A stretch of 55,620 nucleotides of DNA from Cytophagales bacterium (lineage in GTDB: Bacteria; Bacteroidota; Bacteroidia; Cytophagales; Cyclobacteriaceae), in NCBI GenBank assembly GCA_013298505.1, contig JAAFHY010000012.1, positions 1 through 55,620 on the forward strand. Reading direction: 5' to 3'. Of the stretch, positions 44,715 through 53,261 are shown one piece after another. The position numbers and the translations under genes are program-made. Below the pieces are notes generated by a model that did no database searches, had not been told where the DNA came from, and saw only the letters and a list, made by a program, of their open reading frames with translations. Positions within the stretch are counted from its first letter, which is position 1. Each line of letters opens with the position of its first letter.

Positions 44715-44722
44715 TATCTTTG
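44715..44722 (+). promoter_or_regulatory. -7 promoter element of cdaA
   Basis: TATCTTTG matches TAnnTTTG exactly and lies 4 bases before ATG 44727, implying an almost leaderless transcript. The corresponding -33 region falls inside the 14-bp tandem repeat. Confidence 0.6.
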
Positions 44723-44726
44723 TTGC

Positions 44727-45590
44727 ATGGTCTTTTTATTCAAGATAGGCTTTCTGGATATTACTTGGGTCGACTTAATAGATGTTACCCTTGTGGCCGT
44801 TTTGCTTTATCAAATCTACAAGCTCATCCGCGGAAGCATAGCCGTAAATATATTTTTGGGCATACTCGCGTTGTATTTAGTTTACTTAATTGTACGTGCA
44901 GCCCAAATGGAATTGCTTGCAACTATTTTAGGTCAATTTATGGGCGTGGGTGTATTGGCGATGATCATTTTATTTCAACCCGAGATCAGAAAATTTCTTT
45001 TGTTGATAGGCCGTGGCGCAGAAATTAACCGGGGCGATTTTTTAAAGTCGCTGGCTAATTGGCGCACCAGTTACCACGATGATTTTGATGTGCACCAGTT
45101 GATGGAAGCCGTAAAAACATTGAAGGCTACGCGCACGGGTGCACTCATCGTTTTTTCAAGAGACATAGAATTAAAATTTTATGCCGAAACTGGCGATCCC
45201 CTTGACGCTGAGGTAACAAAGCGATTGTTGATATCTATTTTCAATAAAAGTAGCCCATTACACGATGGGGCCGCTATTATTTATAAAGGCCGCATCAAGG
45301 CTGCACGTTGTGTTTTGCCCGTAAGCGACAACGATCACTTACCGCCTCACTTTGGCTTACGCCACCGCTCTGCCATTGGCATGAGCGAAACAACCGATAC
45401 ATTGGTAATGGCTATTTCAGAAGAAAGCGGCCGCTTGATTTTGGCCCGCAACGGAAAATTTATAAGAGGGCTGAAATTGAAAGGTGTAGAACAAAAAATT
45501 TTGGAATACCTGCACAACAGCGAGCCTGCAAACTGGGAAGAAGTACATACCGAGCCTGAACCGATTGACTTGCAAGAAGAGAAAAAATAA
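44727..45590 (+). CDS. cdaA: Diadenylate cyclase CdaA
   Basis: A 287-residue c-di-AMP synthase. Three hydrophobic helices in the first ~90 residues anchor it in the inner membrane (VTLVAVLLYQIYKLI, NIFLGILALYLVYLIV, FMGVGVLAMIILFQPEI). The DisA_N domain follows with the active-site motifs SPLHDGAAII (DGA) and GLRHRSAIGMSE (RHR), as well as ALIVFSRDIELKFY. It converts two ATP to c-di-AMP, a regulator of turgor and envelope in many bacteria. It lies after folP and before a DUF1648 membrane protein (gap 2 bases), with which it is co-transcribed. Confidence 0.95.
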   Translation: MVFLFKIGFLDITWVDLIDVTLVAVLLYQIYKLIRGSIAVNIFLGILALYLVYLIVRAAQMELLATILGQFMGVGVLAMIILFQPEIRKFLLLIGRGAEINRGDFLKSLANWRTSYHDDFDVHQLMEAVKTLKATRTGALIVFSRDIELKFYAETGDPLDAEVTKRLLISIFNKSSPLHDGAAIIYKGRIKAARCVLPVSDNDHLPPHFGLRHRSAIGMSETTDTLVMAISEESGRLILARNGKFIRGLKLKGVEQKILEYLHNSEPANWEEVHTEPEPIDLQEEKK

Positions 45591-45592
45591 CT

Positions 45593-46087
45593 ATGAATAA
45601 TCCTCATGTTAAAGTTAAACTTACTACGGCTGAGTGGGTGGTAGAGGCATTTGCGGTTTTGTTGGTTGCAATAACGCTATCGCTAGTGTTGCAAAACTAC
45701 GCAAGCCTTCCTCCTGTTATTCCCAGTCATTTTAATGCAAGCGGAACTCCAGATGGTTACGCAGGAAAATGGACGTTGCTACTTTTGGTGTCCATCAGCG
45801 TGGCTATCTATGGATTGGCAACCCTTGCTGTTAAGTTTCCGATGTTGATGAATTACCCAATTCCAATTACTACAGAAAATAACGAGCGGCAATATTTGAA
45901 TGCTGTAAAAATGATACGAGCTATCAAGCTGATAACCTGTGCCATGTTTCTTTATTTGGTTTATGAAGTAATCAATAATGCAAAAGGTGTTTCAACGGGT
46001 TTAGGAATGTGGTTTCTGCCGATAGCACTTGCATCTATGTTTGGGACGATTGGCTATTATTTGTATCGTGGCTACCAATTACGGTAG
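45593..46087 (+). CDS. DUF1648 membrane protein
   Basis: A 164-residue protein with about four hydrophobic helices. The N-terminal half carries the DUF1648 motif YASLPPVIPSHFNASGTPDGYAGKW (broken here into its parts PPVIPSHFN and GTPDGYAGKW), known from SdpI-type membrane proteins and other small exporters or immunity factors. In this position, 2 bases after cdaA, it is a co-transcribed membrane partner of unknown function. The WD40-caspase gene starts 23 bases after its stop, so all three genes may share a transcript. Confidence 0.82.
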   Translation: MNNPHVKVKLTTAEWVVEAFAVLLVAITLSLVLQNYASLPPVIPSHFNASGTPDGYAGKWTLLLLVSISVAIYGLATLAVKFPMLMNYPIPITTENNERQYLNAVKMIRAIKLITCAMFLYLVYEVINNAKGVSTGLGMWFLPIALASMFGTIGYYLYRGYQLR

Positions 46088-46110
46088 CTTTTTGCTTTTC
46101 TACTTTTTTA

Positions 46111-49100
46111 ATGAAACACTTTTTTTTTGGTACTCTAATCTTGGCTGTTGTTGTCGCGCATGGTCAATCTATGGAAACGGTCATTCAAAAAGGACATGAG
46201 TTGGCCGTGCTTACTATCGCTATAAGCCCCGATAGTAACTATGTGGCCACGGGCAGTAGAGATAAGTCGGCTAAATTGTGGCAACTTAGTTCGGGCCGTG
46301 AAGTGCGCAGTTTTTTGGGGCATCAAGCTTCGATTAATAGTTTAGAATTCAGTAGCGATGGCCAATACCTTATTACAGGAAGTGCCGATGCCACAGCAAA
46401 AATTTGGGAAGTAGAAACGGGCAAAGAAATTTTTTCGGTAAAACCCGATGAAGAACGCGTAACTGATGTAGCCTTCGACCCAAACAGAAAATTTTTTGTC
46501 ACCGTGGGCTTCGGGCGTAAAGCTCGTGTGTGGGAATTTCCTTCCAAGAAATTACTAAAAGAATTTGATGCCGATGGCTATGCCGGATCGGGCGGATTGA
46601 TTCATGTAGCCGTTAGCCCAAATGGCAAGTGGCTTGCGTTGGGCGAAGACGGTTTCACAGCTAGGGTTTATAACACATCCAATTGGCAATTGGCGCACAC
46701 CTTCAATCAATCCGAGCTTCATTCTTCGTGCAGTGGATGCTACACCGATGTGAGCTTTACATCCGATAGTAATTATTTATTGAAAGCATCTAACAACGAT
46801 GAAGTGGCTAAGTTTGATTTGATCACCGGAAAGAAAATATTGATCTATCAAAAAAAATCAGACGATGTACAGTCAGCAATTTTTAGCAAGCAAGAAAATA
46901 AAGTAGCCTTATGTAACGAAAAAATGGTTACTCTTTTTGATGCTGAAAAAGGCGATTCGCTATACACGATTAATGCTACGGAAGGGGTTCAATTCAATCA
47001 GGCTAACTTCACTGTAAACGGAAAGTACCTCCTGATAGCTTGCGATAACAATATTGTTTGGATGCACGAAGTTGCAACCCGGAAAAAAGTACGTGAACTT
47101 ACTGGCTTTTTAAACCAGCGCGACAAAGGTGGCCTTACCTACAGCCCAAATTCTTATTGGGATTCGTACATCGCAAAATACGTTCGATACAAAAATACAT
47201 TACTGCTCAGCCATGACAACAAAACGTTGCTTAAAGGAAAATTTGGCAATAAAATAAAGAGATGGAATATAGCTACCGGCAAAGCAGAGATGGAGTATGT
47301 AGGCCACGAGAAGGCAGCCCTTTGCTATCAGTATAGTAAAGATGGCAAGCGATTGCTAACGGGCGGTGGCGATGGCACCATCATTTTGTGGGATGCAGAA
47401 AAGGGAGACACCTTGCGCACGATTAAATCATACCGCGAGCCGATTTTCGATATTCACTTTAACCACGATGAGACCCAAGTGCTAACTAGCAGTTGGGATG
47501 GAACACTAAAAATTCATGACGTTGCCACAGGCAATAGACTGCATTTCTTTGAATTAAAAGAAGGCTCTGCATATCAATCTCAGTTTAGCAGTAATGGATT
47601 ATATATTTTTACAGCCACTTTGAAAGAAGGCACGGATAGATTACAGATGCGAGATATCGACACCCAAAAAATTGTGCGAACATTTGAAGGCCATACCGAT
47701 GCTATTTCTTCACTGCAGGTTTCGCAAGATGGCAAGCGGTTGCTATCTGCGAGTTGGGATGGCTCCATTCGGCAATGGGATGTGGCCACCGGTTTGGCCG
47801 ATATGAAGTTGATAGGCCATGTGGGGGCGGTACATGTTGCCCTGTATAGCAATTCTGAGAAAACCATTTTCAGTGCAGGTGCTGATCGCATTATACGCCA
47901 ATGGGACTTGGTAACACAAAAAGTAATTCGAACATTTCTAGGGCATCAAAGTGAAATCACAAGCCTTCAGCTAAGCGCAGACGAAAAAATGTTAATAAGC
48001 CATTCGCTAGATGGATCGACCAAATTTTGGGATTTAACTTCGGGCAAAGAGTTTTTTGAGCATATCCACTTTGGTGAAAAAGAATGGATGGTAAAAAACC
48101 CAGAAGGGTATTTTAATGGAACGCAAGAAGCAAGAAATTTTATTCACTTTGTTGAAGGCAAAAAGACCTATTCGGTCGATCAGTTTTTTAATGAATTTTA
48201 CCGCCCCGATTTACTACCTAAGATTTTTCAGAATAGGGGAGGAGATGATGGGTACAAGGGCATTCAAGGCAAACTACAAAAATCGCCACCACCCAGCGTA
48301 AAACTAGCGGCTGTTCATTCTTCTGAAATTGGCAAAGCTGATGTGTTTGTTAAGATTCAAGATACCGGATCGGGTGTTGAACAGCTAAAATTATTTCACA
48401 ATGGAAAATCGGTAGCCCTCGATCGCGCTACCTTGCGACTTCCCAATGGAAAGGATCAAATTACTACTTATCGGCATTCCATTTCGCTAGTGGCAGGAAC
48501 GAACACGTTTTCAGCTACTGCCATCAACAAAGAGAAAATTGAATCGGATCCAGCGCCAATAGATTTGTTTTCTGAGCAAGCTGGTAAAACAAGCACTTGC
48601 TATTTGCTGGCAATCGGAATCAATCAATATAAAAATCCACGCATGACATTAAACTATGCGATGCCAGACGCCAAATCATTTGAAGACATTGTAGAACAAA
48701 GCGGCAATTCACTCTATAAAAATATGGAGGTTCACACATTGTTTGATAGTGAGGCATCACGAGAAGCCATCCTAAACAAATTAGATCAACTCGCTGCCAA
48801 GGTTAACCAAGAAGATGTCTTTATTTTTTATTATGCTGGGCATGGCAGCATGGTAGATGATCGTTTCTTTTTTATACCGAGTGAGAGTGCTCGATTGTAT
48901 GATTTAAGTTCCTTGCAAAAAGAAGCGATTGAAGCATCGGCCATTTTGGAAAGATTCAAAAATATAAAAGCATTAAAACAATTGATTGTGATGGATGCGT
49001 GTCAATCGGGCGGATCGGTAGAATTATTGGCTACTCGTGGTGCTGCGGAAGAGAAAGCCATTGCACAGCTATCGCGTAGTGCGGGTATACACGTAATGGC

Positions 49101-49350
49101 CTCGGCAGGGAGCGATCAGTTTGCAACCGAGTTTGCCGAACTAGGTCATGGGCTTTTTACTTATTTGCTGATTAAAGCCTTGCAAGGCGATGCAGATGGA
49201 GCTCCGAAAGATGGTAAGGTTACGATCTACGAATTGAAATCGTACCTCGATGACCAAGTGCCAGAGATGACGCGAAAATTAAAAGGCAAGCCTCAATACC
49301 CTTACACATTTTCGCGTGGGCAAGATTTTCCGGTAATCATTCAAAATTGA
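46111..49350 (+). CDS. Exported WD40-caspase protein
   Basis: From ATG 46111 the product has 1079 residues and a signal peptide (MKHFFFGTLILAVVVAHGQ); the upstream in-frame ATG at 46009 lies within the DUF1648 gene. Residues ~25-690 form many WD40 repeats (SKDGKRLLTGGGDGTIILWD, SQDGKRLLSASWDGSIRQWD), enough for two propellers. A linker with the KNPEGYFNGT motif and an Ig-like segment leads to a caspase-like domain from ~828 (YLLAIGINQYK). Its dyad is H911 in YYAGHG and C964 in MDACQSGG. Such proteins are known from cyanobacteria and Bacteroidota, but function is open. It is the third clan CD protein with a signal peptide within 15 kb. Confidence 0.92.
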   Translation: MKHFFFGTLILAVVVAHGQSMETVIQKGHELAVLTIAISPDSNYVATGSRDKSAKLWQLSSGREVRSFLGHQASINSLEFSSDGQYLITGSADATAKIWEVETGKEIFSVKPDEERVTDVAFDPNRKFFVTVGFGRKARVWEFPSKKLLKEFDADGYAGSGGLIHVAVSPNGKWLALGEDGFTARVYNTSNWQLAHTFNQSELHSSCSGCYTDVSFTSDSNYLLKASNNDEVAKFDLITGKKILIYQKKSDDVQSAIFSKQENKVALCNEKMVTLFDAEKGDSLYTINATEGVQFNQANFTVNGKYLLIACDNNIVWMHEVATRKKVRELTGFLNQRDKGGLTYSPNSYWDSYIAKYVRYKNTLLLSHDNKTLLKGKFGNKIKRWNIATGKAEMEYVGHEKAALCYQYSKDGKRLLTGGGDGTIILWDAEKGDTLRTIKSYREPIFDIHFNHDETQVLTSSWDGTLKIHDVATGNRLHFFELKEGSAYQSQFSSNGLYIFTATLKEGTDRLQMRDIDTQKIVRTFEGHTDAISSLQVSQDGKRLLSASWDGSIRQWDVATGLADMKLIGHVGAVHVALYSNSEKTIFSAGADRIIRQWDLVTQKVIRTFLGHQSEITSLQLSADEKMLISHSLDGSTKFWDLTSGKEFFEHIHFGEKEWMVKNPEGYFNGTQEARNFIHFVEGKKTYSVDQFFNEFYRPDLLPKIFQNRGGDDGYKGIQGKLQKSPPPSVKLAAVHSSEIGKADVFVKIQDTGSGVEQLKLFHNGKSVALDRATLRLPNGKDQITTYRHSISLVAGTNTFSATAINKEKIESDPAPIDLFSEQAGKTSTCYLLAIGINQYKNPRMTLNYAMPDAKSFEDIVEQSGNSLYKNMEVHTLFDSEASREAILNKLDQLAAKVNQEDVFIFYYAGHGSMVDDRFFFIPSESARLYDLSSLQKEAIEASAILERFKNIKALKQLIVMDACQSGGSVELLATRGAAEEKAIAQLSRSAGIHVMASAGSDQFATEFAELGHGLFTYLLIKALQGDADGAPKDGKVTIYELKSYLDDQVPEMTRKLKGKPQYPYTFSRGQDFPVIIQN

Positions 49351-49427
49351 TCGGCCCGCAATGTAAACTAAAACGGTTAACCTTTGCTTGCTGCACTGCG
49401 AGTGAGGTCACACCGAAAGTACTAACC

Positions 49428-50624
49428 TTACTTGATTACGCTCAACTCCTTCCCCACTTCTGTAAATGCCTTAATAGCTTTATCCAAATGATGTCGCTCG
49501 TGCCCAGCCGATAGTTGAACGCGAATACGTGCTTTACCCTTTGCCACTACCGGAAAGAAAAATCCAATTACATAAATACCTTTTTCCAATAGTAATTCGG
49601 CAAACTTTTGGGCAAGCGGTGCTTCGTACAGCATGATCGGTACAATGGGGTGAACGCCCGGCTTAATATCAAATCCTGCTTTGGTCATTTCATCGCGAAA
49701 GTATTTTGTATTCGTTTCCAGTTTGTCGCGCAATGTAGTAGTCTCAGAAAGCATGTTGAACACTTCGATGCTCGCCCCAACAATGGCGGGCGCAAGTGTA
49801 TTCGAAAACAAATAGGGTCTTGACCGCTGGCGCAGCATTTCAATAATTTCTTTTCGGCCTGAAGTAAATCCACCCATGGCTCCTCCCAGAGCCTTGCCCA
49901 AAGTGCCAGTGATAATGTCTACTCTTCCCATCACACCACAATGTTCGGGTACACCGCGCCCAGTCTTTCCGAGAAAGCCCGAAGAATGGCATTCGTCTGT
50001 CATCACCAATGCTTCAAACTGATCGGCCAGATCACAGATTTTGTCTAGTTGAGCGATGGTGCCATCCATAGAGAACGCGCCATCTGTAACGATAACGATT
50101 TGCTGTGCGCCTGCTTTTCGTGCATCCTCCAATTGCAATTTCAAATCGGTCATGTCATTATGTTTGTACCGATAGCGCATGGCTTTGCAAAGACGCACTC
50201 CGTCAATAATTGACGCATGATTTAATTCATCAGAAATGATTGCATCCTTTTCGCTAAATAAAGGTTCAAACACACCACCATTCGCATCAAAAGCGGCAGC
50301 GTATAAGATGGTATCTTCAGTGCCTAAAAAGTTGGCTATTTTTTTTTCTAGTTCTTTATGGATGTCTTGGGTGCCACAAATAAAACGAACGGACGACATG
50401 CCGAAGCCATGCGTGTCAATCGCTTTTTTGGCTGCTTCAATCACTCGCGGATGAGACGACAATCCCAAATAATTGTTGGCGCAAAAGTTAATTACCTCTT
50501 TTCCATCAGCAGTTTTAATGTCCGCGGCCTGTGGGGTGGTGATGATTCGCTCTTTCTTAAATAATCCAGCCTCGCGTATGGAGTTTAATTCTTTTTCTAA
50601 AACGGGTTGAAGGGTAGTGTACAT
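49428..50624 (-). CDS. kbl: Glycine C-acetyltransferase (2-amino-3-ketobutyrate CoA ligase)
   Basis: A 398-residue PLP enzyme of the alpha-oxoamine synthase family; length matches E. coli Kbl and the cofactor lysine falls at K244 in GTLGKALGGAMGG. Other marks are FCANNYLGLSSHP, GFGMSSVRFICGTQDIH and TDECHSSGFLG. It splits 2-amino-3-ketobutyrate with CoA into glycine and acetyl-CoA, the second step of threonine breakdown. The gene for the first step lies divergently at 50755. Related enzymes (BioF, serine palmitoyltransferase) are less likely because of the close match and the neighbour. Confidence 0.93.
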   Translation of the reverse strand: MYTTLQPVLEKELNSIREAGLFKKERIITTPQAADIKTADGKEVINFCANNYLGLSSHPRVIEAAKKAIDTHGFGMSSVRFICGTQDIHKELEKKIANFLGTEDTILYAAAFDANGGVFEPLFSEKDAIISDELNHASIIDGVRLCKAMRYRYKHNDMTDLKLQLEDARKAGAQQIVIVTDGAFSMDGTIAQLDKICDLADQFEALVMTDECHSSGFLGKTGRGVPEHCGVMGRVDIITGTLGKALGGAMGGFTSGRKEIIEMLRQRSRPYLFSNTLAPAIVGASIEVFNMLSETTTLRDKLETNTKYFRDEMTKAGFDIKPGVHPIVPIMLYEAPLAQKFAELLLEKGIYVIGFFFPVVAKGKARIRVQLSAGHERHHLDKAIKAFTEVGKELSVIK

Positions 50625-50754
50625 AATTATAAGTAGTAAAGGGCTTCAATATTCAAGCTGCAAGCTACACGCTTTTTTGCAAAATAGCTTGTAGCTCATG
50701 ACCTGTGGCCTGCGGCCAATTTTGTATTATCTTGCCCCCGCATTCGATTTAAGC

Positions 50755-51717
50755 ATGAAGAAAACGAAGGTTTTATTGATAGGTGCCGGTGGGCAGTTGG
50801 GTTCAGAACTCACGCAAGGCCTCTGGCGTATTTATGGGCAAGAGAACGTGATTGCCTCTGATATTAAAGATGCACAGGGAATACTAAAAGAAGGCCCTTA
50901 CGAAAAATTTGATGTGATGCAACGCGATAAGCTATTTGAGTTGCTGAAGAAAAATGAAATTACTCAAGTCTATCATTTGGCAGCTCTGCTTTCTGCAACT
51001 GGCGAAAAAGATCCGCGATGGGCTTGGAAACTGAATATGGAGAGCTTGTTGTTTGTACTGGAAGCAGCGCAAGAGTTGAAATTGCACAAAGTATATTGGC
51101 CAAGTTCAATAGCTGCCTTCGGCCCCACTACGCCCAAGCAACATACACCACAAGATACCATCATGGATCCTACTACTGTGTATGGCATCACAAAATTAGC
51201 AGGCGAACTTTGGTGCGAATATTACTTTAGAAGATACGGTGTAGATGTGCGTAGCCTTCGCTACCCGGGTTTGATCGGCTACAAAACCCCACCCGGTGGC
51301 GGCACAACAGACTATGCGGTCGATATTTATTTCAAAGCCTTAAAAGAAAAGAAGTACGAATGCTTTTTAGCTGCAGATACTTATTTGCCCATGATGTACA
51401 TGGACGATGCAGTGAAGGCCACGATTGATTTGATGGAAGCCCCCGCAGAAAAAGTGAAAGTGCGTACCAGTTATAACATCGGGGCAATGAGTTTTTGTCC
51501 CGCTCAGATAGCTGCCACAATTAAGGAGCATATTCCTCATTTTGAAATAGACTATAAGCCAGATTTTCGGCAAGCCATCGCAGACTCGTGGCCCAAATCA
51601 ATTGACGATTCGGCAGCTCGGCAAGATTGGGGATGGAAGCATCAATTTGGGCTGGAAGAAATGACAGCGGAGATTTTATCAGGCTTACGCTCAACTCCAA
51701 GTATGTTGAAATCGTAG
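50755..51717 (+). CDS. L-threonine 3-dehydrogenase, short-chain type
   Basis: The 320-residue product (from ATG 50755, MKKTKVLLIGAGGQLGSEL) is an extended SDR with the NAD motif GAGGQLG at 10-16 and the catalytic pair Y143/K147 in VYGITKLAGE. The motifs WPSSIAAFGP, RSLRYPGLIGYKTPPGGGTTDYAVDIY and YLPMMYMDDAVKAT are those of SDR-type threonine dehydrogenases, which oxidise L-threonine to 2-amino-3-ketobutyrate. The divergent kbl gene completes the pathway. An in-frame ATG at 50698 was rejected since a TTATCTTG promoter-like element lies between. The spacer holds AGCTTGTAGC-type repeats. Confidence 0.88.
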   Translation: MKKTKVLLIGAGGQLGSELTQGLWRIYGQENVIASDIKDAQGILKEGPYEKFDVMQRDKLFELLKKNEITQVYHLAALLSATGEKDPRWAWKLNMESLLFVLEAAQELKLHKVYWPSSIAAFGPTTPKQHTPQDTIMDPTTVYGITKLAGELWCEYYFRRYGVDVRSLRYPGLIGYKTPPGGGTTDYAVDIYFKALKEKKYECFLAADTYLPMMYMDDAVKATIDLMEAPAEKVKVRTSYNIGAMSFCPAQIAATIKEHIPHFEIDYKPDFRQAIADSWPKSIDDSAARQDWGWKHQFGLEEMTAEILSGLRSTPSMLKS

Positions 51718-51751
51718 TTTTGGATTTCGAATTTGCAAAAGAAAATAAGCC

Positions 51752-53200
51752 ATGTCTAAGTTAAAGGCTCTAGCGGGGCAAACTGTTTTATATGGGCTTG
51801 GAAGCATTCTTCCTCGGATGATTAACTTCTTGCTTGTTTTTGTGCATACAAATAACGCTTTTTCAACCGAAGAGTATGGCGTGTTTACAAAGCTAATGGC
51901 GTATGTGGCCTTTATAAATGTGGTCTTTACATTTGGCATGGAAACCGCTTTTTTTCGATTTGCCTCTAAGGCCGATGCCGACCCAAAACGAATTTTCAAT
52001 TTAGCCCAAACGTGCGTTTTATCGATAAGCATTCCATTATCTATTTTGTTTTTCATTTTTGCAAACCCGATTGCCTCAGCATTTAACGTAAATGCGCACC
52101 CGGAATTTATTGTTTGGCTTGCCAGCATTATGTTGATTGATGCCGTGGTGGCCATTCCATTTGCACAACTCCGCCTGGAAAAGAAGCCATTACAATTCTC
52201 ATTGTTCAAAATAATAAATGTGGTAGTGGTGGTAGCATTGAATATTTATTTTTTAAAGTTCGCCTATGATCCTGCCATTAACATTGGCTATGTGTTTATC
52301 TCCAACCTATTAGCAAATGCGTTGTTTGTTTTGTTTTTTTTGAGGACTCTCTTTCAATGGAGGCCTGTATATGATAAGGAGATTTCTCCTGTTATGTTTC
52401 GCTACGCATACCCCGTTATGCTAACAGGCGTAGCAGGTATGACCAACGAAATGTTTTCGCGCACTATGCTGGAATCATGGCTCCCTCAAAAATTTTATGG
52501 TTCTGTTTCCAATCAAGCGGCCAACGGAATTTTTGGTGCATGCTATAAATTTGCTGTGCTGATGAATTTGGTTATTCAAGCATTTCGTTATGCCGCAGAG
52601 CCTTTCTTTTTTTCAAATGCATCCGATAAAAACTCGCCTGCTCTTTTTGCCAAAGTGAATCACTATTTTGTTATTGCTGGGTGCGCTATGTTGTTTGCAA
52701 TTAGTATCAACTTAGATGTATTGCAATATTTTATCGGCACCGATTTTCGAGCGGGCATGCACATCGTGCCTATTTTGTTAATGGCCTATCTGCTATTAGG
52801 CGTTTACTACAATTTTAGTGTTTGGTTTAAGCTCACAGACAAAACTTATTTCGGCACGTGGATAACCATTGGTGGTGCGCTTATTACCGTAGCGGGAAAC
52901 TATCTACTCATTCCATACATGGGCTATACGGGCAGCAGTTGGGCTGCGCTGCTTTGCTATGCTTTTATGGCGGCAGTGTGCTACTTGTTTGGGCAAAAGT
53001 ATTTTCCCATTCCATATAAGATAACTACAACGTTGGCCTATTTAGTAGGCACTTTTTTTCTTGCAAGCGTAGTAAATCTCTTTCCAATATCAAATCCCTT
53101 CATTTCAGCATCCATCCACACCTTGCTTATTCTCGTTTATCTTTTTGTGGTTTACTTGATCGAGCGACCAAATTTGAAGAACATCCGTCAACAAGGGTAA
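51752..53200 (+). CDS. Oligosaccharide flippase, Wzx/MurJ-like
   Basis: A 482-residue MOP-superfamily transporter with about 12-14 hydrophobic helices. The N-terminal LAGQTVLYGLGSILPRMINFLLVFVHT, then FSTEEYGVFTKLMAY, are typical of Bacteroidota polysaccharide biosynthesis proteins. The context differs from the other flippase (14537): here it precedes TPR and DUF4292 genes, an arrangement seen widely in the phylum. It is therefore probably a conserved housekeeping flippase, possibly for a cell-wall or LPS-linked lipid intermediate, rather than part of a strain-specific locus. Confidence 0.85.
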   Translation: MSKLKALAGQTVLYGLGSILPRMINFLLVFVHTNNAFSTEEYGVFTKLMAYVAFINVVFTFGMETAFFRFASKADADPKRIFNLAQTCVLSISIPLSILFFIFANPIASAFNVNAHPEFIVWLASIMLIDAVVAIPFAQLRLEKKPLQFSLFKIINVVVVVALNIYFLKFAYDPAINIGYVFISNLLANALFVLFFLRTLFQWRPVYDKEISPVMFRYAYPVMLTGVAGMTNEMFSRTMLESWLPQKFYGSVSNQAANGIFGACYKFAVLMNLVIQAFRYAAEPFFFSNASDKNSPALFAKVNHYFVIAGCAMLFAISINLDVLQYFIGTDFRAGMHIVPILLMAYLLLGVYYNFSVWFKLTDKTYFGTWITIGGALITVAGNYLLIPYMGYTGSSWAALLCYAFMAAVCYLFGQKYFPIPYKITTTLAYLVGTFFLASVVNLFPISNPFISASIHTLLILVYLFVVYLIERPNLKNIRQQG

Positions 53201-53232
53201 CAAATAGCACAACAAAAACTGAAAAAATCGGT

Positions 53233-53240
53233 TAATTTTG
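53233..53240 (+). promoter_or_regulatory. -7 promoter element of the TPR gene
   Basis: TAATTTTG matches TAnnTTTG exactly, 21 bases before GTG 53262. It overlaps the in-frame TTG at 53238, which is therefore unlikely to be the start. Confidence 0.5.
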
Positions 53241-53261
53241 CAGATTAACAATCTATCAGTT

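Noticed and set aside
46009-46110. Longer N-terminus of the WD40-caspase
   Set aside because: It would overlap the DUF1648 gene and bury the signal peptide; ATG 46111 gives a standard signal sequence.
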